64,000 bases of DNA from NCBI GenBank assembly GCA_029237695.1, contig CM055279.1, forward strand, positions 18,377,686 through 18,441,685, given 5' to 3'. Shown piece after piece: positions 13,107 through 25,119 of this stretch. The number at the start of each line of letters is the position of its first letter. Positions within the stretch are counted from its first letter, which is position 1. Under the pieces are notes generated by a model. It was not told the origin of the DNA and made no database searches. It worked only from the letters and a program-made list of their open reading frames with translations. Both the position numbers and the translations under genes were made by a program. This stretch comes from Conchocele bisecta (taxonomy: Eukaryota > Mollusca > Bivalvia > Lucinida > Thyasiridae).

Positions 13107-14017
13107 ATTGGGCATCATTATTCCTGAATTAAACAACACTGTTGAAACATTTAGCGAACATTCTCAGAATGCATTGGTTTAAGTGCAAGACATGTGTGAT
13201 TACTATCTGACACTCATTAGGTAAACAGTTATATGGCATTTAATTAGTATGAATGGGCTCCAACAGACTGGACGTGGCACATATAATGGCTGTTTGAAAA
13301 GCCATCTGGATAGTGTCTGCACCAAGCTAGCCATTCTTCTGATAGCCAGTACATGAACGTTTTCCAAGAGTATCATGCCATCAAATATTTAACAATGGAA
13401 AGTGGCTTGAATATCTTCTTACCAATCAAATGAACAGATCAATTGCCATTAATCAATTTTTTTGAATAACTGGAGTCAAATGCCCTAAAGCATAGAAATG
13501 TGTTCTCAGGTTGCAAGTATATGTCAATCTCTGTTTCGCTGGTATATGTGCATACTCCAGGAGAGATAAGAGGTTGCAGTGGGTAAACCTTGTGTTTTCC
13601 ATTTCTGGCTATTGATAGATTGCTGTTTCAGTATTATCATAATACATGCAGGAACAAAAGTCAAAAGCCATTTCGATTCGAAATGATTCTAAAGTACTGA
13701 CAAACCATGTTTTTGATGAGAAAAATGAAAATAGAAAATAACCAGTAGACGACAAAAAATAATTCAGCATTGTTCGGGTTAATGCTGTTCATTTTGTATA
13801 TCTAATTATTTTATAATACATGCACCATGAAAGTACAAGGCAAAACTTGAGATTATGTTTCTATTTAATTTATTTAACGGAGAAAGTATTTTCGACGTAA
13901 ACAAATGGCTAAATGTTTCAGACCTTGCGACGGTCAAAACGAGCATGGTCAAGCTAATTGAAGGTCACGTATGTTTCATTCGTTCACTGGATCATGCTAT
14001 TGTGCTTGATTTACAAG
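13107..14017. repeat. Right arm of the large inverted repeat
   Basis: It is the reverse complement of the blocks in 9640-10937, with substitutions and indels throughout, so the inversion is not recent. The 93-codon ORF at 13855-14136 crosses the arm boundary and has no homologue in the other arm, so it is not called as a gene. Confidence 0.78.
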
Positions 14018-14240
14018 CCAAGCCCCGCAACTTCAAGCGCAATCCCAAGATACAATCAGGAGCAAGAAGTACTTCAATGACTGAATGGCGATCAGTGCAG
14101 ATCAGTGCAGATCTTGTCCAGACCGCGCCTAGATGAGCATGCTGATGTGGATCTACATTGATCGCAAATAGCATAATGTCATTGAGTCAGTCACAGCCAC
14201 GTATTACTATTGGATGAATGGCGACCGTACCTCATAAAGT

Positions 14241-15099
14241 CCCAGTCACACTGTCAGTCAGGTATTAGTGAGAGCTACGTATTATTAAATTTCCCACCCG
14301 TACAGATTGCCAAATGTTTGCCCCGTTATTTTTTTTTTTGGGGGGGGGGAGGTGTTATGTTTACTAGGTTTGTAGTAGGTTTCCACTGCGTTTTACAAGG
14401 TTTTACTACGTATCGTCCCGTCTAACATGGGATTAGTAGGTCACTAGGTTTTACTAGATGATCGCCAAGTTTCGCTACGTTTTACTGCGATTCAGTACGT
14501 TTTTATTAGGGATTGCTATGTAGTTTCAGCGAGCATTACGAGGTCGGCGAACCGGAAATAAATGCGGCCGCGTTGACAAGCCAAATCAAAATCGTAGTAA
14601 TATACGTAGTACAACGTATTAGATACGGCTATATAAGTAATGTTGATGGATCCTATCACGTTTGTTTTGGACACGTTCAAAATTAATTTGACACGTAGTA
14701 TTATACGTATTAAAACGTAGTAAAATATATTAGATACGGCCATACCTACTAAAACATAATAAAACGTAGAAATAAAACACAGTAATACGTAGTAAAAAAA
14801 TAGTAAAGCGTAGAAAATACGTAGTAGTACATAGTGGACTGCAAGTATGGATAAGTACGTTTTTGTACGTATCTAATACGTTTAATACGTTTTAACTACG
14901 TTTTGATACGTTTTATTACGTTTTAATAGGTTAAGTTACGTATATCGAAACCCAAGTTAATTTTGAATATGCCCAAAACGGGAGCAATCATCAGTATGTA
15001 TACAGTTGTATCTACTACGTTCAATACGTATATTGCCGCTTTACTTCGTAGTAAAAGCGTAGTAATACATAGCCCTCACTACCTGACAGTGTGACTGGG
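14241..15099. mobile_element. TACGT-rich TIR element, copy T2
   Basis: The ends are CCCAGTCACACTGTCAG and, inverted, CTGACAGTGTGACTGGG. Between them lie dozens of variants of TACGTTTTACTACG in both orientations. It is 859 bp and non-coding. No matching target duplication is apparent in the flanks, so the superfamily is unknown. Confidence 0.65.
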
Positions 15100-15304
15100 G
15101 CGTCGAATCACGTTAGTCAGTTGATCTACGGATGGCTACAACATATTCTGTATGGGAAAATAAGACAAATAAATGTCTTCAGTTTACACAAAAGTGTAGC
15201 GACTGATCATATACATGTAGTTTCATGGAGGAATAAGATAACGCATATCAGTTAGATGGCAAACAACATAGGCACTGACCATTTTTAATTGATATGGGTA
15301 TATA

Positions 15305-15451
15305 TAGAGAATAGTAGGTTTGTGCCGTGAATGGGAAAAATATCTGGCAAGGCTCAGGAAACGGGATGGGCGAGGCTCTGCCGAGCACATCCCGTTTCCG
15401 TGCCGCGCCAGATATTTTTTCCCATTCACGGCACTAACCTACTATTCTATT
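15305..15451. repeat. Long hairpin (inverted repeat)
   Basis: Two arms of about 62 bp (start AGAATAGTAGGTTTGTGCC; end GGCACTAACCTACTATTCT) flank a GC-rich loop that itself contains a CGGGATG/CATCCCG pair. It looks like a small foldback element. Confidence 0.7.
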
Positions 15452-15720
15452 TATCATGTCAACACCTACACATGGCTGTAAAATGAAAAAATAGTGTTGA
15501 CTGGATATCAAAAATGTTTCACGGCAACGTGTTTCACGGCACATACGCATTGTGTTGACGGGATAAAATACAAACTGAATGGCAAACACCAAAGCCGATT
15601 CCGATAACTGTGACTGGAGAATTCGGCTGTATTGATTAAGCGACCAGTGTAGTCCCAGACTGCCCTGCGCATCCGCAGAGTCCAGAAATATTAATAAGAA
15701 CAATGTATTATGACAGAATT

Positions 15721-16560
15721 GAGAAACTCCGGCAAACTTCTTAATGTGTGAAATAGTGCAAACTTGTGAAGGTCAAAATTTCAAGGTCATATTAAGTTAA
15801 GGGCAGCATAGATGTGTGGCATTTGTCCACAAGTATGTGAAATATTAAAGTAATACACCAAGGCATATAGAATGATAGAAATGAGAAACTACTGCGATCT
15901 TCTTAAAGGTACATGCCCACCCAAAATGTTCTTTATGGGAATTAAATAAGTGTATAATTGTGTTACTATTCCACCCCTTCTAAAGATTATGAGAGCCCGC
16001 TATACAGATATAATCATTTGGTAATATATATTTTACTGATAGTGACTCGCGGTGGCATCAGGCTATTTTCATGTGCAAATGAGTCATTATATTTTTTAAT
16101 TATTTATACCAATTAAATGTGTCACCTGAAAAAAATAATATTTTCGACATTTGCACATCAAACACATAAATAAATACAGAGAATAAATAGTAAAATCCGT
16201 TGAAATTTTAAGAAATTTTAAGAAACACTGATATCAGTGTGGAAATTTACGTCTGATATAAAATGTATAATAATGCCAATCAATACGTGGGTAACGGTGA
16301 ATGAATGTTTACTTCGCTAGAAAATGTCTTTGATATAAAGAACAGTTTGTGCCTACTGAGTGGGCGTGTACCTTTAATGTGTGCAAAAGTTCAAAGTTGT
16401 CAAGGTGAAAGGGTCAATGTCATATTAAGGGCAGTATGGATGTGTGGCATCAGTCCTCAAGTATGTTGTGTTGAAATATTTAAGTAATCCTTCAAAAGAT
16501 ATAAAAGTTATGACAACACTAAGAAACTCTGGCGACCGTCTTAATTTGTCGGACGGACAC
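15721..16560. repeat. Tandem repeat of about 170 bp units, interrupted by P2
   Basis: Units share GAGAAACTCTGGCGAnCTTC followed by TTAATGTGTG, AAGGTCAA, GGCATTTGTCC and AAGTATGTGAAATATT. Starts are near 15721, 15892 and 16521. The second unit is split by the TTAA element at 15907-16373. The last unit ends in GGACGGACACACGGACGGAC. Confidence 0.75.
15907..16373. mobile_element. TTAA-flanked MITE, copy P2, with empty site next door
   Basis: The ends AGGTACATGCCCAC and GTGGGCGTGTACCT are flanked by TTAA at 15903-15906 and 16374-16377. The neighbouring tandem units carry a single uninterrupted TTAA at the same place (15741-15744 and 16541-16544). This gives a direct empty-site comparison and fixes the element at 467 bp. 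Confidence 0.9.
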
Positions 16561-16577
16561 ACGGACGGACACACAGT

Positions 16578-17465
16578 CCAAACATTATATATATATATAT
16601 AATTCCGGATTTAGTCTACACACAGTCCGTGTGCACTGCTCCTAGCAGGTGCATCGATGCGAATATGAATGTTTATCTGACATTCTTCTAATGTGGTGGC
16701 TGGTTTTAGTCTTTGCTGGTGGAATATGAGAGGTACATGTATTACACGTTGTGTATGCTTTGTGAAAGTAGTTCCTTTATCGGTCAAGCTGAGAGCCTGG
16801 GAGTCTGTATCCCTCTGACCATCTGAATCATGATACTCCATCAGACCAACACGTGGTTGCTGATGCGGCGATGTCATTGGCTTAGCAGATTGAACGATGT
16901 TTGGAAGGAGTTATATCTTTATTTCGATCCGGCCCCTATCACCTGTCAGTCAGTCGGTCAGCCTCTCATTGATCACTTGTAACTTTGTAGTTAGCGGAGA
17001 CGCATCATTTCTTTGGAATAGTACACACGGATTGTGATATGAATACATTATTTTTATACCGGGGATGGAAGGCCCGCAATCATATTCCCACAATTAACAT
17101 GTTTAAATATATATTCATCATTAAATGCCTAGTTTGGCTTTTGTCACGATTTGAATACTAAAATAGCCATGTGTCTACTAATATTTCAGAAATGGACATC
17201 TTGGCTACTAAAAGTCTCAGAATTTACTTGAAACAATTACTATGTTTTTTACAAATATGGGAGTAAATGGAAAATAATATTGCTCTTTTTCGTTTGATCA
17301 GTTCGATTGAGCGATTAATTTCAAAATCCTAGCGCCAGCTCAGAATGCATATACGCTATTGACTATTTTGAAACAATCGTCATGCTTCGGTATTCAATAA
17401 AGCAACAACATGTTTTAAAATGACTGAAGTATTTGCAAATGCTGCTTAGGCACAGAGACTATACA
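16578..17465. other. Intergenic stretch, no gene seen
   Basis: It contains a short AT microsatellite near 16587-16602. Nothing else was recognised. Confidence 0.4.
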
Positions 17466-18908
17466 AACTACTGTCTGTTCGACGTTTTGCTGCCGACGAA
17501 CTTTTGGCTATTAAACACATCAAATCTAAAACATATTAAAATGTAAGTACGTTTTCATCAATAACAAAAAGGTCACCCTCCCTAAAAAGAATATTTGATG
17601 AAATTCCATCAAATATTGATTTTATTGCGAAAAAAACTATTTTCCTATGGGAATTTAAAATGGGGCAAACAGTAGGAGGGTGACCAGGAGGGTAAACAAA
17701 ATACTCTTTTTTTTTAAATTGAATCGGGAACCTGGCGAGATAGCTTGGAAATGATGTAAATAAGAAAACAAAAGTTAGATTTTGAAAATCGGTCAACAAA
17801 TATAAAATTACTTTAAAGGTACATGCCCACGCAGTAGGTTACACTGTACTACTACTTTTCATTTTCTGTCATGCCTTATATGAGCCATTTGTCTACCCAC
17901 TAACGAGTTATTTTTAATTACGGCGCGTGTTAATTGGTGTTAAATCGCATTTTATATGCCGCGACCAGAAAGAGTATTTTCCGACCTTATGCTATTTTTA
18001 CCAATACGCGTCACGTGACACGGTCAATCATATCACATCTTTGACATGCACAGTGAAGTATCGGAAGTTCAGAAGAATAATCTCTATTCGAGTCCAAATC
18101 TAAATCTCCACGTAACACTTTCCATTTGGTGATCTGGTGTCCAATAGTAACCACTCTCTCTCTCTCTGTACTGCATGTCCCTCATACATTTCACCTTTTT
18201 TTTGGCCGACGCCGTTTCATACAATTTCCGTCCTGGACGTTTCGACATGTTGATATTCTTGTTTACATATTGGGAAGCCTACTGGCGCGCGTAGTATACT
18301 GCGCATGCGCACCGCAAGCTGTGATGTGAAAGTCGTCGTCCCCGCACATTATCAAAATAGACTTTTACCGCCGCGCGTCGCTAACAGTAAATTGATAATT
18401 ATTAAATGATTATATTTGTATAGCGGGCACTCGTAATTTTTAGAACTGGTGGAATAGTGACATAATTATACACTTATTTAATTCCTATAAAGAACATTTT
18501 GTGCCTACTGCGTGGGCATGTACCTTTAATGAACAAATCTATTTTAGCCCCCATGTTAAATTCCCATAGGAAAATCGTTTTTTTCGCAATAAAATCAATA
18601 TTTAAAAAAATGTAATATTTTGGAAATTGACTCGGATACCTGGCGAGATAGCTTGGAAATGATGTAAATAATAAAACAAAAGTTAGATTTCGAAAATCGG
18701 TAAACAAAAAAAAATTATTGAAAAAAATCTATTTTAGCTCCCATAGGAAAATCGTTTTTGCGCAATAAAATCAATATTTTATGGAATTTCATCAACTAAT
18801 TTTGTTGAGGGAGGGTGACTTTGTTATTGATTAAAATGTACTTACATTTTGTATTGTTTAGATTTAATAGCCAAAAGTTCGTCGGCAGAAAAACGTGGAA
18901 CAGACAAT
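17466..18908. mobile_element. Long-TIR element, family B, copy 1, with P3 inserted
   Basis: The left arm begins CTGTCTGTTCGACGTTTTGC and continues GCCGACGAACTTTTGGCTAT. The right arm is its inverse, ending GTCGGCAGAAAAACGTGG then AACAGACAATAG. Each arm is over 200 bp and includes GGTCACCCTCC / GGAGGGTGAC. The centre is occupied by TTAA element P3. Partial copies are seen at 27430-28330 and 31660-31835. There is no coding capacity. Confidence 0.75.
17817..18525. mobile_element. TTAA-flanked MITE, copy P3 (long form)
   Basis: It starts AGGTACATGCCCACGCA and ends TGCGTGGGCATGTACCT, with TTAA at 17813-17816 and 18526-18529. At 709 bp it is longer than its relatives. The right half is the reverse complement of the P1 left half, while the left interior is unrelated, as expected for MITEs that capture internal sequence. 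Confidence 0.82.
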
Positions 18909-19239
18909 AGTATTGTAATTGTATTACTCTATGTATCTACATTATGTGTTAGTGTGTTTTTTCACACAATACACTTTCGTTTGCTTACAATGTTACTGCG
19001 AGAGCACTTTCCGCCAGCCAGTGCCGACGAAAACCGACCTCCAACAACCAATATGGACTAAACTTCAGATCGGTATTGAACCGGAGTAATACAATTTAAC
19101 ATCCCCCGTAGGTACCCTAATATATTCCTGCCAAAATATACACTTACATTTGGAATCCTTGTCAAATATTAGCATGTGCACACCTGAATACGTATGCATA
19201 ATTTTGAACGATACGCATAAGCATTTACTATAGTATTGT
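18909..19239. other. Intergenic stretch, no gene seen
   Basis: Nothing recognisable; AT-rich single-copy-like sequence. Confidence 0.4.
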
Positions 19240-19440
19240 TCATACGTATATGTACGTATTGGTGAAGATATTCGATATTAATACATATCCGTATTGGTAT
19301 GTGTATTGCATAAGAATATATATCCGTATTGGTATGTGTATTGTAAAAGAAGACATGTCCGTATTGGTATGTGTATTGTAGATGAATACATAATTATCCG
19401 TATTGGTATCCGTATTGTAGAAGAATACGGATGAATAACC
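19240..19440. repeat. Minisatellite built on CGTATTGGTATGTGTATTG
   Basis: Four to five units of roughly 50 bp carry CCGTATTGGTATGTGTATTG with variable AAGAATA/GATGAATA linkers. Short ORFs across it are an artefact of the periodicity. Confidence 0.7.
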
Positions 19441-19628
19441 GGCACGTATATTTAACCTATCTGACAACAATAGTCATCCGGATTTTAGTACGGATTGCCA
19501 AGTATTGGTATAGAAATACGGCACCGGATCGCGACAATTACGTCACCAATACCATACTCGTATTGTTGAGTATTTCTGTCATTTTGACCTGTGTAACTGT
19601 CCATTGCATATTGTGTGAGTGATGGTAG

Positions 19629-19643
19629 AAAAGCTCAGATATC
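19629..19643 (+). repeat. Left target-site duplication of the LINE
   Basis: AAAAGCTCAGATATC occurs here and at 25434-25448, exactly bracketing the LINE. The related block at 50867-51226 carries this sequence once, with both flanks contiguous. Confidence 0.9.
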
Positions 19644-20820
19644 CGTGCAGTCTGATCTGGGTCCACACTGCTTGTCATTCTGTCTTTTGTTCACCAGGTA
19701 ATACAGTCTGTATCGCGAAAGTGTCCAAATATACACTGCCGATTATAGATCATGTATACAATCAGAATGAATTCGGACCAGCATATACATCCGTGCACTC
19801 TGGTCTGGATCCACACTGCTTGTCACTACGTCTTTTGTTCACCAGGTAATACCGTCTTTATCGCGTAATTAGACAAATATATACTGCGGAATATATACAA
19901 TGTATACAATCGGAATGGACTCTGACCAGCATGTACATCCGTTCAGTCTGATCTGGGTCCACACCGCTTGTCACTCTGTCTTTGTTCACCAGGTAATACA
20001 GCAGTCTATATCGCGAAATTGACCAAATATACACTGCTGATTATATATCATGTGTACAATCAGAATGGACTCTGACCAGCATGCACATCCGTGCAGTCTG
20101 ATCTGGGTCCACACTGCTTGTCACTCTGTCTATTGTTCACCAGGTAATACCGTCTGTATCGTGAATATATATCATGTATGCAATCAGAATAGACTCCGAC
20201 CAGCCTGTACATCCATGCAGTTTGATCTGGGTACACACTGCTTGTCACTCTGTAATTTTTCACTAGGTAATACAGTCTGTATCGCGAAATTGGCCAAATA
20301 TAAACTGCTGATTATATATCATGTGTACAATCGGAATGGACTCTGACCAGCATGTACATCCGTTCAGTCTGATCTGGGTCCACACCGCTTGTCACTCTGT
20401 CTTCGTTCACCAGGTAATACAGCAGTCTATATCGCGAAATTGACCAAATATACACTGCTGATTATATATCATGTGTACAATCAGAATGGACTCTGACCAG
20501 CATGCACATCCGTGCAGTCTGATCTGGGTCCACACTGCTTGTCACTCTGTCTATTGTTCACCAGGTAATACCGTCTGTATCGTGAATATATATCATGTAT
20601 ACAATCAGAATAGACTCCGACCAGCCTGTACATCCATGCAGTTTGATCTGGGTACACACTGCTTGTCACTCTGTATTTGTTCACCAGGTAATACAGTCTG
20701 TATCGCGAAATTGACCAAATATACACTGCTGATTATATATCATGTGTACAATCAGAATGGAATCCGACCAGCCTGTTCATCTGTGAAGTCTGATATGGGT
20801 CCATAGTGCTTGTCACGCAG
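19644..20820 (+). repeat. 5' monomer array of the LINE (about 149-bp and 124-bp units)
   Basis: About eight units begin with CAGTCTGATCTGGGTCCACA. They continue TTCACCAGGTAATAC, ATCGCGAAATTGACC, AAATATACACTGCTGATTAT, ATCATGTGTACAATCAGAAT and GACCAGCATGTACATCCG. Starts are near 19648, 19797, 19947, 20096, 20220, 20367, 20516 and 20640. A 421-bp higher-order block (19921-20341) is repeated almost exactly at 20342-20762, so part of the array duplicated recently. By position this corresponds to the promoter monomers of mouse L1. Confidence 0.8.
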
Positions 20821-21291
20821 TGTTACAACATTTTCCTTTTCAAACCGACATGGCAATGTCACATGTATCATGATATGCATCGTGAATGATTTTTAATTTA
20901 AATCAGGGTTAGCTCAGACCGGGCATCATATACGGTTGAAACCCAGTCTGCGTAACAAGACTAGTGTCGTATAAAACAACATGACATAAAAGTATACATA
21001 ACCAAAATGAATGTAGTATAGTATACAGTAACACTATTATGATAGCAACAAGCTTTGACTACACATCTTCTTCCATCCAAATGATAATTTTTGTATAAAT
21101 ATCACTGTGTATTTCCGCTTACACTTTACCTCCCCATTCCACATACGCCGCCTATACTCCGCCTCAACTCAGATATCCAACAAACCCATATATATGTACA
21201 TGCATGGGCAAAACACACACTTAGTACAAGGCAGTATATACCTCGTAGATGGCTCTATGTATTTTAGTTTTGAAAATACTACAGATAACGC

Positions 21292-24200
21292 ATGACCTTT
21301 AAGCTCTGCAGCTTTAATGTGAATGGACTTGGGCACCAACCAAAACATGCAAATATGTGTTCGTGGTTTAAACAACACCATTTTTCAGTATGCTTTTTAC
21401 AAGAACTTCATTGTACACAGGAAAGAATAAATAATTGGAAAAAATAATGGGGCCACGATATTTTCCTGAGCGGAAACAGTTCAAATAGTGTAGGTATCGG
21501 TATACTATTACATTTAAATTGTTCATTTGAAATAATAGATTATAAAGACATAATACCAGGACGATTACAGGTACTAAAAATAAATATATATGATTCAAAT
21601 GTAGTACTAATAAATATATACGGACCAAATAACGAAGACATAAAATTCTTCACCACAATTGAACATTTAATTATAGAAAATAATAGTGAAACTGTAATCA
21701 TTGGAGGAGATCTCAATAATGTTATTGATTTTAATATGGATAAATTAAATGGCAGAATAGATACGAATAAAAAATGCTCGATAAAAATTAATGATATTAT
21801 AAAAGAAAACGAGCTTCACGACATATACAGGCTCAGACATCCAACTACGAAACGGTTTACTTGGCATTCAAATCATAGATCACCTATTTTTATACGACCG
21901 TTTTTAAAAAACGGTACGTATTATGTTTTACCGCACGGCGGGCGGGCGGGCGGCTGAAGAAAAAGCGCATAGTTTGTGTACACAACTCCTCCGAAACAGT
22001 TCAGTCGATCGATCTGAAACTATACAAACATCTTCTACACATATTGAAGATGTGTACCTTGGTGTTTTGTATGCCGAAAAAATATTTTTTAACAAAAATA
22101 TCACCTTTTTAACTTAGCCATTTGTTCTACATTTGTCTATACAATTCTATATACGGTACAGAGTTTGTGTACACAACTCCTCCGAAACCGTTCAGTCGAT
22201 CGTTTTGAAACTATACACACGTCTTCTACACATATTGAAGATGTGCACCTTGGTGTTTTTATGCCGAAACAAGAATTTTTTAAAAAAATATCACCTTTTT
22301 AACTTAGCCATTTGTTCTACATTTTTGTATACAATTCAATATAGGGTACAGAGTTTGTGTACACAACTCCTCTGAAGCAGTTCAGTCGATCGTTCTGAAA
22401 CCATACACAAAGAAACACAAAGTATTTTTCAAACTTAGAAAAAAAGAGATCTGAAGAAAAAACTATAAAGCAATTAACAATAAATGGTACAGTACAAAAT
22501 GTTCAAACTATAATACTTGATCATGTAAAACAATACTACATGCATAAATATAACGAAAATAAAAATATAGAACATAGTAATAACAGTTTCTTTAATCACG
22601 CCGAACCAAAACTAAATAAAGATCAAAAATAGTCATGTGAAGGTCTCATAAATACATTTGAATGCGAAGCAGCAATAAAAGAAATGAAAAATATGAAAAG
22701 CCCTGGGTCAGATGGTCTAACAGCTGAATTTTACAAACTATATTGGAATGACGTAAAAGAACACTACATAAATTCAATTAACTATTCGTATGCAAATGGA
22801 TCTTTAACTGAAAAGCAAAAACAAGGAATAATTACTTTATTGCTAACAAAAGGTAAATGCACACTTTCAATAGACAATTGGAGACCAATATGACTCCTAA
22901 ATGTTGATTACAACATTGCAACCAAAGTTATAAGTAATAGAATTAAGAATATTCTAAACTCAGTAATTAACATTAATCAAACTGGCTTTATAAAATGTCG
23001 ATATATTGGAGAAAACGTGCGTACACTGATGGAAATAATAAATGAAACAAATAAATCAGACACACCTGGACTAATATTTGTTTCTGATTTTCAAAAGGCA
23101 TTTGATAGTCTGGACCATAAACTTATAATTAAAAGTATGCACAATCTAAATTTTGGTGAATCACTAATACAATGGATATCACTGTTCTATAAGGATGCAA
23201 AAAGTTGCATTTCAAATAACGGTCATTTATCAGATTTGTTTAAAGTGGAAAAAAGTTGTAAAACAAGGTTGTCCCTTATCTGTATACATATTGATTTTAT
23301 GTATCGAAATATTATCGAGAGAAATCAATCATAATGAAAATATTACCGGTCTATTCTTAGGTGGTACGGAAATAAAACAAACACTATTTGCCGACGATGC
23401 CAGTTTTACACTTGACGGGTCACAAAGATCATTTCAAGAGCTTGTAAAAACGTTAGATAAATTTTCCCTTATATCTGGACTAAAACTAAATAAATCAAAA
23501 TGTACAATTTTAAAGATAGGCAGATTAAAGTATGACCCAAGCCAATGGTGCAATAACAATATGTATACGTGGTCAAGCGACCATGCATCAACACTAGGAA
23601 TAATATTCACAAACAATAGAGCAAACCTACATGAACTGAATACACTTCCCAAGATAAAGTAATTGCCTAAATAACTGGAGAAAATGGAACCTATCATTAA
23701 TTGGCAAAATTACTGTACTAAAGACTTTCGCGCTACCAAAACTAATATATCCACTAGCTGTGCTTGAAAACCCAGTAGCTGAAACAATAAAACGGATAAA
23801 TGATGTAATGTATAATTTTCTTTGGGACAGTAAACCAGATAAAATATCACGTAAAACCATAATTCAAAACTATGAACACTGTGGATTGAAAATGTTAAAT
23901 ATTCATGCGTTTATCAACTCACTGAAATGTGCATGGATAAAACGTTTAAAAGGTATACAAAATCAGTTAAAAATAGCATACAATAACGAGCTTAAAAAAT
24001 ATGGCGGTGATATTATATTTAAAAGTAATCTTAATGAGAATGAAGCAAAGCAATTAGCAAACAGGTATACCTTTTTAAATGAAGTCTTGATCTCGTGGTG
24101 CAAAATTAACTTCCAATATTCAAGTACCAACGTAGCACATGAGATTTGATGGCACAACTCTAACGTAAAACTTTAAAGAACCAGTACGATATGTTATAAA

Positions 24201-25119
24201 GAGTGGTATAACAAAGGTATCATGTACATGAAGCATATATATGATTTTAAAGTAAACGATTTCTACAGTTTCAGTGATTTTAAGGATACATATGAAATAA
24301 ATGCTGGCTACTTCTTAAAATATTACGCATTGATAGGCAATATTAAAACGGAATGGAAAGTAAAGATGAGAACAGAATCGTTAAACAACGAGGTGCCGAC
24401 ATACTTAATAAATAAAACATTATCGTCTAAAAGTATAAATAAACTGTTATACAACAAACAAGTTGAATCAATGAGACTACCACAACTGAAACATGTACGA
24501 AAATGGGAGATCGAATTAGACAATCAACAAATTGAATGGAAATATATATTTTCAATAACGTACAAGAGTACAATCAGTACACAACTTAGAACATTTCAAT
24601 ATAAATATCTGATGAGAATAATACCAAACAATTCGTTTTTGTTTAAATGCAAACTAAAACCATCAAACCTGCGTGAATTTTGCCACATGACTATAGACTC
24701 TAACAAGCATATATTTTAGGAATGCACTGTCATACAACAATTTTGGACTGACGTAAACCAGTTATTACAAACGAGTAGGCTAGATTATAATCTCAATTTA
24801 ACATATGAATATATATAATTTTGTAACGCGAAAGTTGCTTATAAAAAGAAAACAATACTTATTAGTTTTATTATCCTCTTAGCAAAATATTTTATTTTCA
24901 GATGCAAATATAGTGAATCACAACCAACATTGGAACACTTTAACGCATATCTTAAACAAACAATACAAATTGAAGAAACTATTGCCACTATGACAGATAA
25001 ACTCGAAAAATTTCAATTAAAATGGAATTACATTTATTCAGTAAGCAAACAGCTTTTAACAACACTGCCTTTAGCTTACCATATCAATATTCCCAAACCA
25101 CTATACGTTACCATATAAG
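21292..25119 (+). pseudogene. LINE ORF2: endonuclease, reverse transcriptase, C-terminal domain (decayed)
   Basis: The ATG at 21292 opens an endonuclease reading KLCSFNVNGLG, FLQELHC and VIIGGDLNNVIDF, as in L1/Tx1 proteins; it has a stop near 21441. The domain is interrupted at about 21898 by foreign tandem repeats. Coding resumes near 22405 with a linker (KYFSNLEKKRSEEK) and RT blocks: KNMKSPGSDGLTAEFY, NWRPI (followed by TGA at about 22891), FVSDFQKAFDSLDHK, a frameshift near 23265, CPLSVYILILCIEI and LFADDASF. The C-terminal region keeps NFLWD, LRTFQYKYLMRIIPNNSFLF and an ECTV...FW motif, with stops near 24718 and 24818. FADD replaces the commoner YADD, as in many L1-clade enzymes. Confidence 0.82.
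21898..22405 (+). repeat. Tandem repeats (about 190 bp) inserted in the LINE endonuclease
   Basis: Two full units and a third partial one begin GTTTGTGTACACAACTCCTC near 21973, 22162 and 22353. Each continues with a CTTCTACACATATTGAAGATG palindrome and TCACCTTTTTAACTTAGCCA. The stretch starts with a small inverted pair (CCGTTTTTAAAAAACGG) and a GGGC repeat at 21938-21955. Endonuclease codons stop at its left edge, and linker codons resume after it. Confidence 0.7.

Noticed and set aside
13855..14136. 93-codon ORF in the right inverted arm
   Set aside because: It has no counterpart in the left arm, no domain, and crosses the arm end.
20046..20806. ORFs of 98 and 111 codons on the plus strand, and one on the minus strand, in the monomer array
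   Set aside because: They arise from the repeated monomer and its 421-bp duplication. They are open on both strands, carry no domain, and are better explained as repeat periodicity.
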